A stretch of 64,000 nt of DNA from Glycomyces tenuis DSM 44171 (GTDB lineage: Bacteria; Actinomycetota; Actinomycetes; Mycobacteriales; Micromonosporaceae): assembly GCF_000427885.1 (NCBI RefSeq), contig NZ_ATYW01000022.1, forward strand, positions 96,173-160,172, given 5' to 3'. A program made the translations under genes and the position numbers. Positions 33,454 through 43,179 of this stretch are shown here, piece by piece (the first letter of the stretch is position 1; each line of letters opens with the position of its first letter). The notes under the pieces were generated by a model. The model was not told where the DNA came from. It worked only from the letters and a program-made list of their open reading frames with translations, and did no database searches.

Positions 33454-34424
33454 CGGGGGGCCTCCGCGAGGTTCTGGAGGCACGCGACGGTCTCCTTGAC
33501 CAGTTCGGGGGGTTCGAGGACGATGACGTCGGCGCCGAAGGAGGCGAGCCAGGAGGCGGTGACGGGGGTGTCGGTGTACGAGAAGCAGACCTCGTCGCCT
33601 TCGGCGCGGCGGGGCCCGATCTGGTCGGCGCGGCGGCGCACGCCCCAGGCGGCGCGCGGGCGGACGAGGACCCTGGCGCGGGAGGGCGGCTGCTGTGCTT
33701 CGGCTTCGGAGGCGAAGGCGAGCACGTCGACGTCCTCGGGGATGGTGTAGGCGTCCTCGGGGCCGACCAGGCGCACCCGGCTGGTGATGCGGGTGAGCCT
33801 GAAGCAGCGCTGCGCGTCCCTGTCGAGGTCCTGGCCGGCGACGTACCAGCGGCCGCGCCAGGCGGCGCAGCCCCACGGCTGGAGGCGGCGGCGCTGCGCG
33901 GTCTCGTCGCGGGAGCCGAGGTAGTCGAAGGCGACCGCGCGGCGGGAGGCGATGGCCTCCAGCAGCGGCGAGAGCGCCGCCTCGGTGCCGGGCAGGGCCT
34001 TGACCGGGAAGGCGGCGGCGTGGGACTCGACGTCGATGCCCGCGGCGCGGAGCTTGCGCAGGGCCTGGGCGGTGCCGGACTGGAGCTCGGGCTGGTGCCA
34101 GAGGCGGGCCGCGGCGGCGACGGCGGCGGCCTCGGCGTCGGTGAACTCGATCTGGGGCAGTTCGAAGTCGGATCTGGCGATGCGGTAGCCGGGCTCGGTG
34201 TCGAAGTAGGGGTCGGTGCCGGACTGGAGGGGGACGCCGATGCGGCGCAGCTCGGCCTTGTCGCGCTCGAACTTGCGCTGGAACGCCTCGTGGGCGCGCT
34301 TGTCGTCCGGGTCGTGCTCGTAGCCGGGGACGGTCCTGGCGATCTTGCTCGCCGTCTGGAAGCGCCGCGACGACAGCAGGCACAACACCAGGTTCACCAA
34401 CCGTTCAGTGCGATCGTTCGACAC
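33450..34424 (-). CDS. pafB: PafB, WYL-domain transcriptional activator subunit
   Basis: A 324-residue partner of PafC with an N-terminal helix-turn-helix (LLSSRRFQTASKIARTVPGY), a WYL domain (AVAFDYLGSRDETAQRRRLQ and RWYVAGQDLDRDAQRCFRL near residues 180-215) and a WCX-type end. The GTG lies 6 nt after TAATCT, a good leaderless promoter, and faces the divergent DUF3866-type gene across 127 bp. Unlike in mycobacteria, pafA lies 1.5 kb away, separated by two genes, so pafBC and pafA are transcribed separately here. Confidence 0.93.
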   Translation of the reverse strand: MSNDRTERLVNLVLCLLSSRRFQTASKIARTVPGYEHDPDDKRAHEAFQRKFERDKAELRRIGVPLQSGTDPYFDTEPGYRIARSDFELPQIEFTDAEAAAVAAAARLWHQPELQSGTAQALRKLRAAGIDVESHAAAFPVKALPGTEAALSPLLEAIASRRAVAFDYLGSRDETAQRRRLQPWGCAAWRGRWYVAGQDLDRDAQRCFRLTRITSRVRLVGPEDAYTIPEDVDVLAFASEAEAQQPPSRARVLVRPRAAWGVRRRADQIGPRRAEGDEVCFSYTDTPVTASWLASFGADVIVLEPPELVKETVACLQNLAEAPR

Positions 34425-34551
34425 CCGCCAAGATTATGCCCTCGGGTGAGTGCCCGCCACGCAGGCCGCCCCTTCCCGGCGGATGCCTTCGGGCCGTGAG
34501 CAGGCCGGTCGAGCCTGCCGGGCGCGAATGCGGTTCTGCTACTGTCCGGTC

Positions 34552-35655
34552 GTGATCAGATGGCGATACGGTACCGTTCGCGCAGTTCGCGGCGGCTGGA
34601 GCGGCTGCACCGAGTTCGAGGTCGACGTCGAGGCCCGCGAGGGCGAGGAGGCGTTCTCGTGCCGGGGCCTGGCCTATGACGAGCTCGTCGGCGTCCCTGA
34701 AGAGGGCGACCGGGTCCTGCTCAACTGCAACGCCATCGCGAAGGGCCTGGGGACCGGCGGGTACGCGCTGGTCGTGGCCGTGCCGGAGCGGCTGCCTGCC
34801 GACGTCGACGGGCCGGGGCACATCGTCAAGGCCCGCTACACGCCGATGCAGGCGATGCGTCTGGCCGTCGACGAGGACGACTCGCCCCACCGGGCCGCGG
34901 TCGAGGCGTGCGAGGACCTCGAAGGCATGCCGGTGGTGGTCGCCGATCTGCACTCGGCGCTCGCGCCGATCCTCGCGGGCGTCCACGCCACCGTCCCGGG
35001 CGCGAAGGTCGCCTACGTCATGACCGACGGCGGCTCGCTACCGGCGTGGTTCTCCCGCCAGCTCGACCTGCTCTCCGACCGGCTGTGCACGGTCGTCACC
35101 GCCGGGCAGTGCTTCGGCGGCGACCTGGAGGCCACGAACGTGCACAACGCGCTCATCGCCGCGAAGGTCGTCGGCGGCGCCGACATCGCCGTCGTCGCGC
35201 AGGGGCCGGGGAACCTCGGCACGGGCACGGTGTGGGGCTTCTCGGGCACCGCCGCGGGGGAGGCGGTCAACGCCGCCGCGGTCCTGGGCGGCAGGCCAGT
35301 CGCTTCCCTGCGGATCTCCGAGGGCGACGCGCGCGAGCGGCACCGCGGGATCTCGCACCATTCGATGACGGCCTACGGGAAGGTCGCGCTGGCCTCGGCC
35401 GATGTTCCAGTGCCGGACGAGCTGCCGGCCGAGCTGGAGGGCAGGATCGCCGCGCAGCTGGCCGAGCTGCCCGAGCGGCACCGGCAGGTGCGGGTGGACT
35501 CCTCCGGGCTGGTCGAGGCGATGGAGGCGCTGCCGGTGCGGCTGTCGACGATGGGCCGGGGTCTGGACAGCGACCGGGTGTACTTCGTGGCCGAGGCCGT
35601 GGCCGGCCGCCATGCCGCGTTCCTGGCGAAGCGGCCGGGCAGCGCCCCGAGCTGA
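34552..35655 (+). CDS. DUF3866-type protein of unknown function
   Basis: A 367-residue protein; a homologue of the conserved actinobacterial and Firmicute DUF3866 family. The N-terminus is a beta-barrel-like region (RWRYGTVRAV, GDRVLLNCNAIAKGLGTGGY); the centre carries YVMTDGGSLPAWFS, TVVTAGQCFGGDLEATN and AVVAQGPGNLGTGTVWGFSG, Gly-rich loops that suggest a nucleotide- or phosphate-binding fold (inference). The GTG lies 6 nt after TACTGT with no Shine-Dalgarno. It diverges from pafB and converges on the pafA operon, a neighbourhood often seen for this family. Confidence 0.88.
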   Translation: MIRWRYGTVRAVRGGWSGCTEFEVDVEAREGEEAFSCRGLAYDELVGVPEEGDRVLLNCNAIAKGLGTGGYALVVAVPERLPADVDGPGHIVKARYTPMQAMRLAVDEDDSPHRAAVEACEDLEGMPVVVADLHSALAPILAGVHATVPGAKVAYVMTDGGSLPAWFSRQLDLLSDRLCTVVTAGQCFGGDLEATNVHNALIAAKVVGGADIAVVAQGPGNLGTGTVWGFSGTAAGEAVNAAAVLGGRPVASLRISEGDARERHRGISHHSMTAYGKVALASADVPVPDELPAELEGRIAAQLAELPERHRQVRVDSSGLVEAMEALPVRLSTMGRGLDSDRVYFVAEAVAGRHAAFLAKRPGSAPS

Positions 35656-35678
35656 TCGGGGCGGGTGCCGAGTCGCGC

Positions 35679-35888
35679 TCAGAGCACGAACAGGACGAGG
35701 ATCCACAGGGCGATGACGGCCGCCAGGGCGAGCGCGAGCACCCAGGTGGGCACGGTGTACTCGCCGCGGCGGTTGCGGGCGATCTCCTCGCGGATCCGCT
35801 CGGTCCTGCGGTAGTAGGCCTCGACCGGGTCGAAGCGGCGGCGTGCGGGTTCGCGGCCCGGGGTCTGCTGGGAGTCCTCGTGACTCAA
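35679..35888 (-). CDS. Small membrane protein downstream of pafA
   Basis: A 69-residue protein. A hydrophilic Arg-rich N-terminal half (FDPVEAYYRRTERIREEIAR) is followed by one transmembrane helix at the end (VLALALAAVIALWILVLFV), a tail-anchor layout. TTG start at 35888 is supported by GAGGA 5 nt upstream; the pafA stop is 8 nt before, so the two are co-transcribed. Function unknown. Confidence 0.68.
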   Translation of the reverse strand: MSHEDSQQTPGREPARRRFDPVEAYYRRTERIREEIARNRRGEYTVPTWVLALALAAVIALWILVLFVL

Positions 35889-35896
35889 GGGTGTCC

Positions 35897-37255
35897 TCAC
35901 ATGCTGGCGATGAGCTTGTCGACTCGCTCGTCGCGGGAGCGGAACGGGTCTTTGCAGAGCACCGTACGCTGCGCCTGGTCGTTGAGTTTCAGGTGGACCC
36001 AGTCGACGGTGAAGTCGCGGCGCCGCTCCTGGGCCTTGCGGATGAACTCGCCGCGCAGGCGGGCCCTGGTGGTCTGCGGCGGGACCTCTTTGGCCTCGAA
36101 GACCTCGATGTCGTGGGTGAGGCGCTCGGCCTCGCCGCGCTGCTCCATCAGGTGGTGCAGGCCGCGGCCGCGGCGGATGTCGTGGTAGGCCAGGTCGAGC
36201 TGGGCGACGCGCGGGCTGGACAGGGCCAGGCCGCGCTTCTCGCGGTAGCGCTCGATGAGTTTGAGTTTGGCGACCCAGTCGATCTCGCGGGCCACCGATT
36301 CGAGGTCGCCGGTCTCGACGGCCTGGAGGACGCGGCCCCACAGTTCGATGACGCGCTTGGTGACCGCGTCGGCGCCCCGCTGGTCGACGAAGTCGATGGC
36401 CTTCTCGAGGTACTCGCGCTGGATGTCCAGGGCGGAGGCCTCGCGGCCCGAGGCCAGGCGCACCAGGCGCTTGCCGGTGGTGTCGTGGCTGATCTCGCGG
36501 ATGGCCCGGATCGGGTTCTCCAGGGTGAGGTCCCGCATCGTCACGCCGGTCTCGATCATGCGCAGCACGAGGTCGGCCGAGCCGAGCTTGAGCATCGTGG
36601 TGATCTCGTTGATGTTGGAGTCGCCGACGATGACGTGGAGGCGCCGGTAGCGTTCGGCGTCGGCGTGCGGCTCGTCGCGGGTGTTGATGATGGGCCTCGA
36701 GCGCGTGGTGGCCGAGGAGACGCCCTCCCAGATGTGCTCGGCGCGCTGGGACAGGCAGTAGCGCGCGCCTCTGGGGGTCTGGAGGACCTTTCCGGCGCCG
36801 CAGATGAGCTGGCGCGTCACCAGGAACGGGATGAGGACCTCGGCGAGGCGCCCGAATTCGCCGTGGCGGCTGACCAGGTAGTTCTCGTGGCAGCCGTAGG
36901 AGTTGCCGGCGGAGTCGGTGTTGTTCTTGAACAGGTAGATGTCGCCGGCGATGCCTTCGTCGTGGAGGCGCTTCTCGGCGTCGATCATGAGGCCTTCGAG
37001 GATCCGCTCCCCGGCGCGGTCGTGCTTGACGAGGTCTTCGACCGAGTCGCATTCGGGGGTGGCGTACTCGGGGTGGGAGCCCACGTCCAGGTACAGGCGG
37101 GCGCCGTTGCGGAGGAAGACGTTCGAGGAGCGCCCCCAGCTGACCACGCGCCTGAAGAGATAACGGGCCACCTCGTCCGGGGAGAGGCGGCGCTGTCCCC
37201 TAAAAGTACAAGTGACCCCGTATTCGGTCTCTAGTCCGAAAATGCGCCTGTCCAT
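35897..37255 (-). CDS. pafA: Pup-protein ligase PafA
   Basis: A 452-residue carboxylate-amine ligase of the glutamine-synthetase-like fold. It joins the C-terminal Glu of deamidated Pup to substrate lysines using ATP. Motifs: [10 protein letters not shown] with metal-binding Glu8 and Glu10, [34 protein letters not shown], and [20 protein letters not shown]. The C-terminal domain ends in [14 protein letters not shown] lies 6 nt after TAGGGT, which suggests a leaderless mRNA. Its promoter lies in the 622-bp gap after prcA. Confidence 0.97.
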   Translation of the reverse strand: MDRRIFGLETEYGVTCTFRGQRRLSPDEVARYLFRRVVSWGRSSNVFLRNGARLYLDVGSHPEYATPECDSVEDLVKHDRAGERILEGLMIDAEKRLHDEGIAGDIYLFKNNTDSAGNSYGCHENYLVSRHGEFGRLAEVLIPFLVTRQLICGAGKVLQTPRGARYCLSQRAEHIWEGVSSATTRSRPIINTRDEPHADAERYRRLHVIVGDSNINEITTMLKLGSADLVLRMIETGVTMRDLTLENPIRAIREISHDTTGKRLVRLASGREASALDIQREYLEKAIDFVDQRGADAVTKRVIELWGRVLQAVETGDLESVAREIDWVAKLKLIERYREKRGLALSSPRVAQLDLAYHDIRRGRGLHHLMEQRGEAERLTHDIEVFEAKEVPPQTTRARLRGEFIRKAQERRRDFTVDWVHLKLNDQAQRTVLCKDPFRSRDERVDKLIASM

Positions 37256-37834
37256 GTCGAAACCCTACCCCGATTCGATTGAGGAGAACACCCCTCGCGA
37301 TCAAACGATTCCAGAACGCGATGGGCACTATGGAAATGTGCTGTGTCGGTTCGGCGGTGTTCGCGCTCCGCCGCTCGGGCGGGGCCCGTGCGGGGCCGCG
37401 GCCCGGTTCGGCGTCGGCGATTGCGGGCCGCCGCCTGGTTCGGCGGGGTCTGCGGTGTCGTGTGCCGCCGCCACGGGCGGGCCGTGTCGGCGGGCCGCAC
37501 GAAACGGCGACGACCGTCCACTTGAGTGGGAGCGATCCGCGTCGTGCCGGGATCGGCTCGGCCGTCCGAAGACGGTGACCGCGCCTTTCCCGGCTCCCAT
37601 GGCGGCCGTCGCCGCCCTCCAGTGGTTCCCCGTCGCCGGGCCCGGAAACCCCGGTCCGGCGGTGGAGTCCGGTGTCGTCGGCCGCGGCCGCTCGGCGTCT
37701 GCCGCCGGGCCGGTTCGCGGCTCGGCGGCGGCGCCTCGCGGCGCGGCTGCGCGTCGAACTGAAGCTACCGCCCGGCGGGCGGCGTTTCGCGTCGACGTGC
37801 CGGTCGGGGAGCCTCGCTCTCGCGTGGCCCGCGG
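37256..37834. other. GC-rich gap between prcA terminator and pafA
   Basis: I see no gene. Open frames exist on both strands but are Arg/Pro/Ala-rich with no starts that are supported. The left end carries the pafA -10-like TAGGGT (37262-37267, minus strand). The reason for such a long gap inside a conserved locus is unclear. Confidence 0.5.
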
Positions 37835-37869
37835 CGCCGTGTGCGGGCCTGGTCGACCCGCACACGGCG
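37835..37869 (-). terminator. Terminator after prcA
   Basis: CGCCGTGTGCGGG and CCCGCACACGGCG form a perfect 13-bp stem with a 9-nt loop, 8 bp after the prcA stop on the minus strand. It has no T-tract, as is common in actinomycetes. Confidence 0.75.
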
Positions 37870-37877
37870 TCTTCTTG

Positions 37878-38636
37878 TCAGGACTCGGTCGAGTCGGGGC
37901 CCTCCTCGTCGGCCCCCGCCTCTTCGGTTTCGTCACTCGAGGCGCTCGGCATGAGCGCCTCGAGCGCGGTGCCCCTGATGCGGCGGAACACCCGCCCGGG
38001 GCGGGCCCGCTCGAGCATCGCGACCTCCAGCACGTCGGTGGTCAGCTCCCGCTGCGAGCCGTTCTCACCGCCGGAGGTGAGCGCCCTGAGCGCCAGAGCG
38101 AAGGCGTCGGCCAGGGGCGCTTCGAAGTCGTGCCCGTCGCGGAGGATCTCGACCAGCTGCTCGGCCTGACCGCCCATGGCCAGGTAGCCGGGCTCGTCGT
38201 AGATCGAGCCGTCGAAGGTGAGCCGGTAGAGCTCGTCGCCCTTCGCGTCCCCTCCGACGCCGGCGACGCAGATCTCGACCTCGAACGGCTTGGTCTGCTC
38301 CGAGAAGATCGCCCCGAGCGTCTGGGCGTAGGCCTTGGCGAGGCTGGCGGCGGTGACGTCGCGGCGGTCGTAGGAGTAGCCGCGGAGGTCGGCCATCCGG
38401 ACGCCGGCGGTGCGCAGGTTCTCCAGCTCGTTGTACTTGCCGACCGCGGCGAAGCCGATGCGGTCGTAGAGTTCGTAGAGCTTGTGCAGCGCGGTGGAGA
38501 CGTTCTCCGCGACGAAGAGGACGCCGTCGGCGCAGGACAGCACGACGACATTGCGGCCGCGCGCGATGTTCTTGCGGGCGTACTCGGCCCGGTCCCGCAT
38601 GATCTGCTCGGGACTGGTGTAGAACTGCATACCCAT
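37878..38636 (-). CDS. prcA: Proteasome subunit alpha
   Basis: A 252-residue 20S alpha subunit. [27 protein letters not shown] is the N-terminal helix region that forms the gate, followed by [16 protein letters not shown]. It caps the PrcB rings and is docked by the C-terminus of Mpa. The long acidic tail ([20 protein letters not shown]) is typical of actinobacteria. ATG with AGAGGAGC upstream, 13 bp after prcB. Confidence 0.96.
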   Translation of the reverse strand: MGMQFYTSPEQIMRDRAEYARKNIARGRNVVVLSCADGVLFVAENVSTALHKLYELYDRIGFAAVGKYNELENLRTAGVRMADLRGYSYDRRDVTAASLAKAYAQTLGAIFSEQTKPFEVEICVAGVGGDAKGDELYRLTFDGSIYDEPGYLAMGGQAEQLVEILRDGHDFEAPLADAFALALRALTSGGENGSQRELTTDVLEVAMLERARPGRVFRRIRGTALEALMPSASSDETEEAGADEEGPDSTES

Positions 38637-38649
38637 GTCCGTGCTCCTC

Positions 38650-39486
38650 TCAGCCGTAGGGGTTCTCGGTGCGGGATCCGATGACCTCGCGGGCCACCTC
38701 GGCCACTGTGGCCTCGTCGACGCGTCTGGAGCCGTCGGCCGTGGCGGTCATGACCACCGGGTAGAGGTCGCGGGTGGGGTCGGGTCCGCCGGTGGCGGAG
38801 TCGTCGTCCGCGGCGTCGTAGAGCGATTCGACGGCGAGCTTGACGGCGTCCTCGGTGGAGACGCCCCGCTGGAAGCGCTTCTTCAAGGCGCTCTTGGCGA
38901 AGATCGAGCCCGAGCCGATCGAGTCGAAGTCGCGTTCCTCGTAGATGCCGCCCACGACGTCGAAGCTGTAGATCTTGCCGGCCTGGGAGAGCTCGGGGGC
39001 GTCTTCGTCGAATCCGGCGAACAGCGGGACGACGGCGAGCCCCTGGAGCGCGATGCCGAGGTTGCCCCTGAGCATCGTGGCGAGGCGGTTGGCCTTGCCG
39101 CTCAAGGTCAGCGGTTCGCCTTCGATCTTCTCGTAGTGTTCGAGTTCGAGCTGGTAGAGCTTGACCAGCTCGATGCCGAGCCCGGCCGTTCCCGCGATGC
39201 CGATGAGCGAGTAGCCGTCGGCGGGGAAGACCTTCTCGATGTCCCGGCTGGAGATGTAATTGCCCATTGTGGCCCGGCGGTCGCCCGCCATCACGACGCC
39301 GTCGGCGGTCTTCAGCGCGACGATCGTGGTGGCGTGGGCACTGACCTGGGCGAAATCCCCCGGGGGCAGTGGACGCCGCCCCGGGAGCAGTTCCGGGGCG
39401 ACCTGTGTCAGGAACTCCGAGAATGAGGAGGTTCCAGCCGTCATATACGCGTTCGGTAGCTTGCCTGGGAATCCTTCACCTGTCAC
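38650..39486 (-). CDS. prcB: Proteasome subunit beta
   Basis: A 278-residue catalytic 20S subunit. A propeptide of about 52 residues ends before [12 protein letters not shown], so Thr53 becomes the N-terminal nucleophile after autoprocessing. [19 protein letters not shown] and [21 protein letters not shown] are characteristic. GTG at 39486 is preferred since GGGAGG lies 9 nt upstream; an ATG at 39444 ([12 protein letters not shown]) would give a shorter propeptide closer to some homologues. It is separated from pup by 204 bp. Confidence 0.96.
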   Translation of the reverse strand: MTGEGFPGKLPNAYMTAGTSSFSEFLTQVAPELLPGRRPLPPGDFAQVSAHATTIVALKTADGVVMAGDRRATMGNYISSRDIEKVFPADGYSLIGIAGTAGLGIELVKLYQLELEHYEKIEGEPLTLSGKANRLATMLRGNLGIALQGLAVVPLFAGFDEDAPELSQAGKIYSFDVVGGIYEERDFDSIGSGSIFAKSALKKRFQRGVSTEDAVKLAVESLYDAADDDSATGGPDPTRDLYPVVMTATADGSRRVDEATVAEVAREVIGSRTENPYG

Positions 39487-39690
39487 GACTTGACCTCCCT
39501 ATTTCTATTTCAATAGCGCGGCCCGCACTGCGGGGCCTCTCGGGCCGCAGGGCCGTCGATGGTTATAGAGCACCTGGTGCGCCGCACCTGACCGTGGGCC
39601 GCGGATCCGCTCGTCGAGACTCGCGGGGCGTCCACTGGTTCAGCCGGTGCCGCACACCAGGTAACCCTATGTCCATTGGCAGGGGGCCTT
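39487..39690 (-). promoter_or_regulatory. pup-prcB spacer with hairpin and internal promoter candidate
   Basis: On the minus strand a TATAAC box (39567-39562) precedes GCGGCCCG/CGGGCCGC (39518-39525 with 39541-39548), which competes with a CTGCGG/CCGCAG stem. This could let pup and prcBA be expressed at different levels. No gene seen. Confidence 0.4.
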
Positions 39691-39906
39691 CTACTGGCCG
39701 CCCTTTTGCACGAACGAACGAACGAATTCCTCGGAGTTGGTCTCCAGGACTTCGTCAATCTCGTCGAGCAGGTCGTCTACTTCCTCGGTGATCTCTTCGT
39801 GACGCTCGGCAATCTCGGGGTCGACAGCGGCCTCGGTGGCCTCGGCATCGGCGTCCTGCCGTGACCGCTGTGACTGCGACTGCCCGCCGGAGTCCTTCGC
39901 TGCCAT
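39691..39906 (-). CDS. pup: Prokaryotic ubiquitin-like protein Pup
   Basis: A 71-residue disordered, acidic protein with the family layout: a Lys/Gln/Ser-rich start ([20 protein letters not shown]), a coiled-coil Mpa-binding helix ([17 protein letters not shown]) and the C-terminus FVQKGGQ. Because it ends in Gln, Dop must deamidate it to Glu before PafA can ligate it. ATG with AGAAGGGAA 6 nt upstream. Confidence 0.97.
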   Translation of the reverse strand: MAAKDSGGQSQSQRSRQDADAEATEAAVDPEIAERHEEITEEVDDLLDEIDEVLETNSEEFVRSFVQKGGQ

Positions 39907-40317
39907 CGCTTTTCCCTTCTACCTTCGACCGACGGTGCCTAAACGGTACCGCGTAGGTACGACACCATGCCAGATACGACGCTGTACTGCCCCGTAATAT
40001 TCCGTTTCCGGCATGGCCGCCCCCATGTCCCATCCGGCACGGAGTGCGACCGGAAGACTACGGTTGACCAGGCGCGCGGGCGCGGACGGTCGCCTCATGC
40101 GACTCGTGGGCCGCAGGGGCAACGCGGTGGAGACGTGCGGCGCTACGCCCAGGGCGAACAAGCGGGACGCGGACGATGGGCGGTGAAAGCGCGTTCGGCG
40201 GTTCGGGCGCGGCGGCCACGGGCTGCTCGAGCGCCGCGGGATCCCGCCGCTGTCGGCCGCGTCGGCGTCGGACTTCGCACAGGAGGCCTGATTCCGTTCG
40301 GACGTCGCGGGCCCGCC
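39907..40317. other. Intergenic region between pup and dop
   Basis: The part near pup (39907-40040) is AT-richer and probably carries the pup promoter (GGTACCGTTTAGG on the minus strand). The part near dop (40080-40317) is GC-rich with Arg/Ala-rich spurious frames only. No gene seen. Confidence 0.5.
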
Positions 40318-41823
40318 TCACTCGGCGGTGATGACGTCGAGCAGGTCCTTGGCGGCCTCGCAGCGGTCGAACAGCTCCCCCACGTGCGCCTTGGTGCCCT
40401 TCTCCGGTTCCATCATGGGCACCCGCACCAGCGAGTCCGCGCCGACGTCGAAGATGACCGAGTCCCACGACGCCGCAACGACCTCGGAGGGGTATCGGGC
40501 CAGGCACCGCCCCCTGAAGAACGCCCTGGTGTCCGCCGGCGGCTCCACCATGGCGTCCATGACCTCGGCGTCGGTCAGCAGCCGCTGCATCTTGCCTCGG
40601 GCCACCAGGCGGTGGTACAGGCCCTTCTCGGGCCGCACGTCGTGGTACTGGAGGTCGATGGCCTGGAGCTTCGCCGAACCCCAGTCGAGGTTCTCGCGGT
40701 CCCGGTAGCGTTCGAGCAGCGCCAGCTTCGCGGGCCAGTCGAGCATGTCGTCCAGCTCGGACGGATCGCGCGCCAGAGCGTCGAGCACGAACGCCCATTT
40801 GTCGAGCACTTCGCGCGTGTCGGGGTCGCAGTCGCTGCCGCAGTAGTCCTCGGCCTGCTCCAGGATCGACTGTTGCAACTCGACGGCGGTCATCCGCTTG
40901 CCGCCGCGCAGCTCGATCTTGTGCGTCAGGCTCGGGTCGTGGCTGACCGCGCGCAGCTCGGCGACCGGCTCGCTGATGGCCAGGGAGCCGTCGAAGACGC
41001 CGGCCTCGATCATCGCCAGCACGATCGAGGCGGTCCCGACCTTGAGGAACGTGGCGTTCTCGGCGAGGTTGGCGTCGCCGATGATGACGTGGAGGCGCCT
41101 GTACCGCTCGGCGTCGGCGTGCGGCTCGTCGCGGGTGTTGATGATCGGACGCTTCAAGGTGGTCTCCAGGCCCACCTCGACTTCGAAGAAGTCGGCGCGC
41201 TGCGAGACCTGGAAGCCCGACTCGGCGGCGTCCTGGCCGATGCCGATGCGCCCGGCTCCGCAGAAGACCTGGCGGGTGACCAGGAACGGCGTGAAATGGG
41301 CGACGATGTCGGCGAACGGCGTCTGGCGCGACATGAGGTAGTTCTCGTGCGCACCGTACGAGGCGCCCTTGTTGTCGGTGTTGTTCTTGTACAGGTTGAT
41401 CGGCCCGATGCCCGGCGTGTGGGCGGCCCGGTGGGCGGCCTCGGCCATGGTCATCTCGCCGGCCTTGTCGAACAGGACGGCCTCGCGCGGGTTGGTGACC
41501 TCGGGCGTGGAGTACTCGGGGTGGGCGTGGTCGACGTACAGCCGGGCGCCGTTGGTGAGGATGACGTTGGCGAGGCCGGTGTCCTCGTCGGCCAGGTTCT
41601 CGGCCGGGTCGTACAGCGCCCCGGTGTAGGTGAAGCCGCGCGCGTCGCGCAGGGGCGTCTCCTCCTCGTAGTCCCACCGCGCCCGTCCGCCTTTCGACAG
41701 CTCCGGGCGGGCGGCGTAGGCGTTGACGATCTGGGAGGAGGTCACCATCGGGTTGGCCCCCGGCTGGCCGGGCACGCTGATCCCGTATTCGATCTCAGTG
41801 CCCATGATGCGGCGTACGGTCAT
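40318..41823 (-). CDS. dop: Pup deamidase/depupylase Dop
   Basis: A 501-residue paralogue of PafA. MGTEIEYGISVPG carries the metal-binding Glu residues, then YVDHAHPEYSTPE, INLYKNNTDNKGASYGAHE and [16 protein letters not shown]. The insertion ELSKGGRARWDYEEETPL (residues 40-65 region) corresponds to the Dop-loop, which PafA lacks. It converts Pup's C-terminal Gln to Glu and removes Pup from conjugates. ATG at 41823 lies 7 nt after TACGCT with no Shine-Dalgarno, so a leaderless start is likely. Confidence 0.96.
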   Translation of the reverse strand: MTVRRIMGTEIEYGISVPGQPGANPMVTSSQIVNAYAARPELSKGGRARWDYEEETPLRDARGFTYTGALYDPAENLADEDTGLANVILTNGARLYVDHAHPEYSTPEVTNPREAVLFDKAGEMTMAEAAHRAAHTPGIGPINLYKNNTDNKGASYGAHENYLMSRQTPFADIVAHFTPFLVTRQVFCGAGRIGIGQDAAESGFQVSQRADFFEVEVGLETTLKRPIINTRDEPHADAERYRRLHVIIGDANLAENATFLKVGTASIVLAMIEAGVFDGSLAISEPVAELRAVSHDPSLTHKIELRGGKRMTAVELQQSILEQAEDYCGSDCDPDTREVLDKWAFVLDALARDPSELDDMLDWPAKLALLERYRDRENLDWGSAKLQAIDLQYHDVRPEKGLYHRLVARGKMQRLLTDAEVMDAMVEPPADTRAFFRGRCLARYPSEVVAASWDSVIFDVGADSLVRVPMMEPEKGTKAHVGELFDRCEAAKDLLDVITAE

Positions 41824-41974
41824 ATCTTCGAGCGTAGTCGGTTCTTCGGCGCATCCGCCCCTTCCAGCGGCTTCCAATCGAATTTGTGCCCTCCATGCGG
41901 GCCCGCAGTGCCTGCGAACTGCGGTATTCCCGTTCCGGCCATTCGATCCTCCTATGCCGCATACGATCAGCCCG

Positions 41975-43147
41975 ATGGGCAGAAGTGGCGAACCGCAGGC
42001 GGACCAGGGGGCGACCAGGTCCTACCTGAAGAGCGGAAACCTGTTGAACCGCATGACCGGCGGCGACCCGAGCGCAGTGCTCTGGCTGCGGCTGCTGCCC
42101 CTGGTCGCGCTCGTGCCGGTGCCGCTGATGCTGCTCGATCCGGTCTTGCTGCGCTACGCCTACCTGATCTTCGCGTTCCCGGCGCTGACGGCGCTGGTCA
42201 ACGGGCCGGTCCCGACCGCGGTGGCCGCTGTCGCGGTGTGCCTGTTCGTCGCCTCGGGCGCGGAAGCGCTCGGCCTACTGCCGATCACGGCCAGCGGCTG
42301 GCCGGACGTCGGCGCGGCGGTCGCCGTGGGCGGCCTGTCGGTGGGACTGGCGTGGATCAGGGACCGGGTCGTCCTGCGCCTGCTGGACATGACCAGCGTC
42401 GCCGAGACGACGCAGCGCGCGATCATGCCGGAGCTGCCCGAGCGGATCGGGACCTTCGAGGTCGCCTCGGTCTACCGGACGCCTGAGGGCAGTCCGGGCC
42501 TGGTCGGCGGGGACTTCTTCGACGTCCAGTGCACCGAGTACGGCCTCAGGGCGGTCGTCGGCGACGTCCAGGGGCACGATCTGACCACAGTGAGGGTCAC
42601 CGAGGCGCTGCTGGGGAGCTTCCGCGAGGGCGTCCTCGACGACGCCGACCTGTGGTCGCTGTCGGGCCGCCTGGAGCGACGGGTCGGCCTGGACAACCGG
42701 GACCGCGGCGAGTGGGACCAGACCTTCGCCACGGCCGCGCTCATCGAGATCCCGCCTGGCGAGGCGGTGGTGCGGGTCGTGCTGTGCGGGCACCCGGCCC
42801 CGCTGCTGGTCCACCACACGGCGAAGCCGCTGGAGGTCAAGCCGCGACCGCCGCTGGGGCTGGCGACGCTCGGGCCCCCCTCGGCGGAGGTACTGGAGGT
42901 GCCGCTGTCCCCCGGCGACCTGGTCGTGGCCTTCACCGACGGGCTGGTCGAGGCCCGCGACAAGGGCGGCCGGGCGTTCCCGCTGACGTCGTACCTCAAC
43001 GGGCACGTCGCCGCCGGGCACCGCGAGCCGCACCGGCTCCGGGCGCTGCTGCGCGCGGACTTCAACAAGGGCGGCTTCCAGCGCGTCGACGACCTGTCCC
43101 TGGTGATCCTGCGGGTCCCCGGGGACGCCGACGGGGCGGCGGGATAG
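41975..43147 (+). CDS. Membrane PP2C/SpoIIE-family serine phosphatase
   Basis: A 390-residue protein. Two or three transmembrane segments lie in residues 35-120 (LLPLVALVPVPLMLL, AYLIFAFPALTALVNG, VAVCLFVASGAEALGLL), followed by a cytoplasmic RsbU/SpoIIE-type phosphatase domain: GGDFFDVQ, VVGDVQGHDLT, FATAALIEI, VLCGHPAPLL, VVAFTDGLVEARD and RVDDLSLVIL keep the metal-binding Asp residues. It would dephosphorylate an anti-sigma-factor antagonist-like protein; no partner is adjacent. ATG at 41975 is 7 nt after TACGAT; ATG at 41954 is an alternative. Confidence 0.9.
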   Translation: MGRSGEPQADQGATRSYLKSGNLLNRMTGGDPSAVLWLRLLPLVALVPVPLMLLDPVLLRYAYLIFAFPALTALVNGPVPTAVAAVAVCLFVASGAEALGLLPITASGWPDVGAAVAVGGLSVGLAWIRDRVVLRLLDMTSVAETTQRAIMPELPERIGTFEVASVYRTPEGSPGLVGGDFFDVQCTEYGLRAVVGDVQGHDLTTVRVTEALLGSFREGVLDDADLWSLSGRLERRVGLDNRDRGEWDQTFATAALIEIPPGEAVVRVVLCGHPAPLLVHHTAKPLEVKPRPPLGLATLGPPSAEVLEVPLSPGDLVVAFTDGLVEARDKGGRAFPLTSYLNGHVAAGHREPHRLRALLRADFNKGGFQRVDDLSLVILRVPGDADGAAG

Positions 43148-43164
43148 CCCGCCGCCCCGTCGGC
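43127..43164. terminator. Bidirectional terminator overlapping the phosphatase stop
   Basis: GCCGACGGGGCGGCGGG and CCCGCCGCCCCGTCGGC form a perfect 17-bp stem around an ATAG loop that holds the phosphatase TAG stop. It lies between convergent genes. Confidence 0.85.
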
Positions 43165-43179
43165 TCACTCGGTCGGTGC

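Noticed and set aside
37256..37834. Several open frames in the prcA-pafA gap
   Set aside because: No start signal, Arg/Pro/Ala-rich, no recognised motif.
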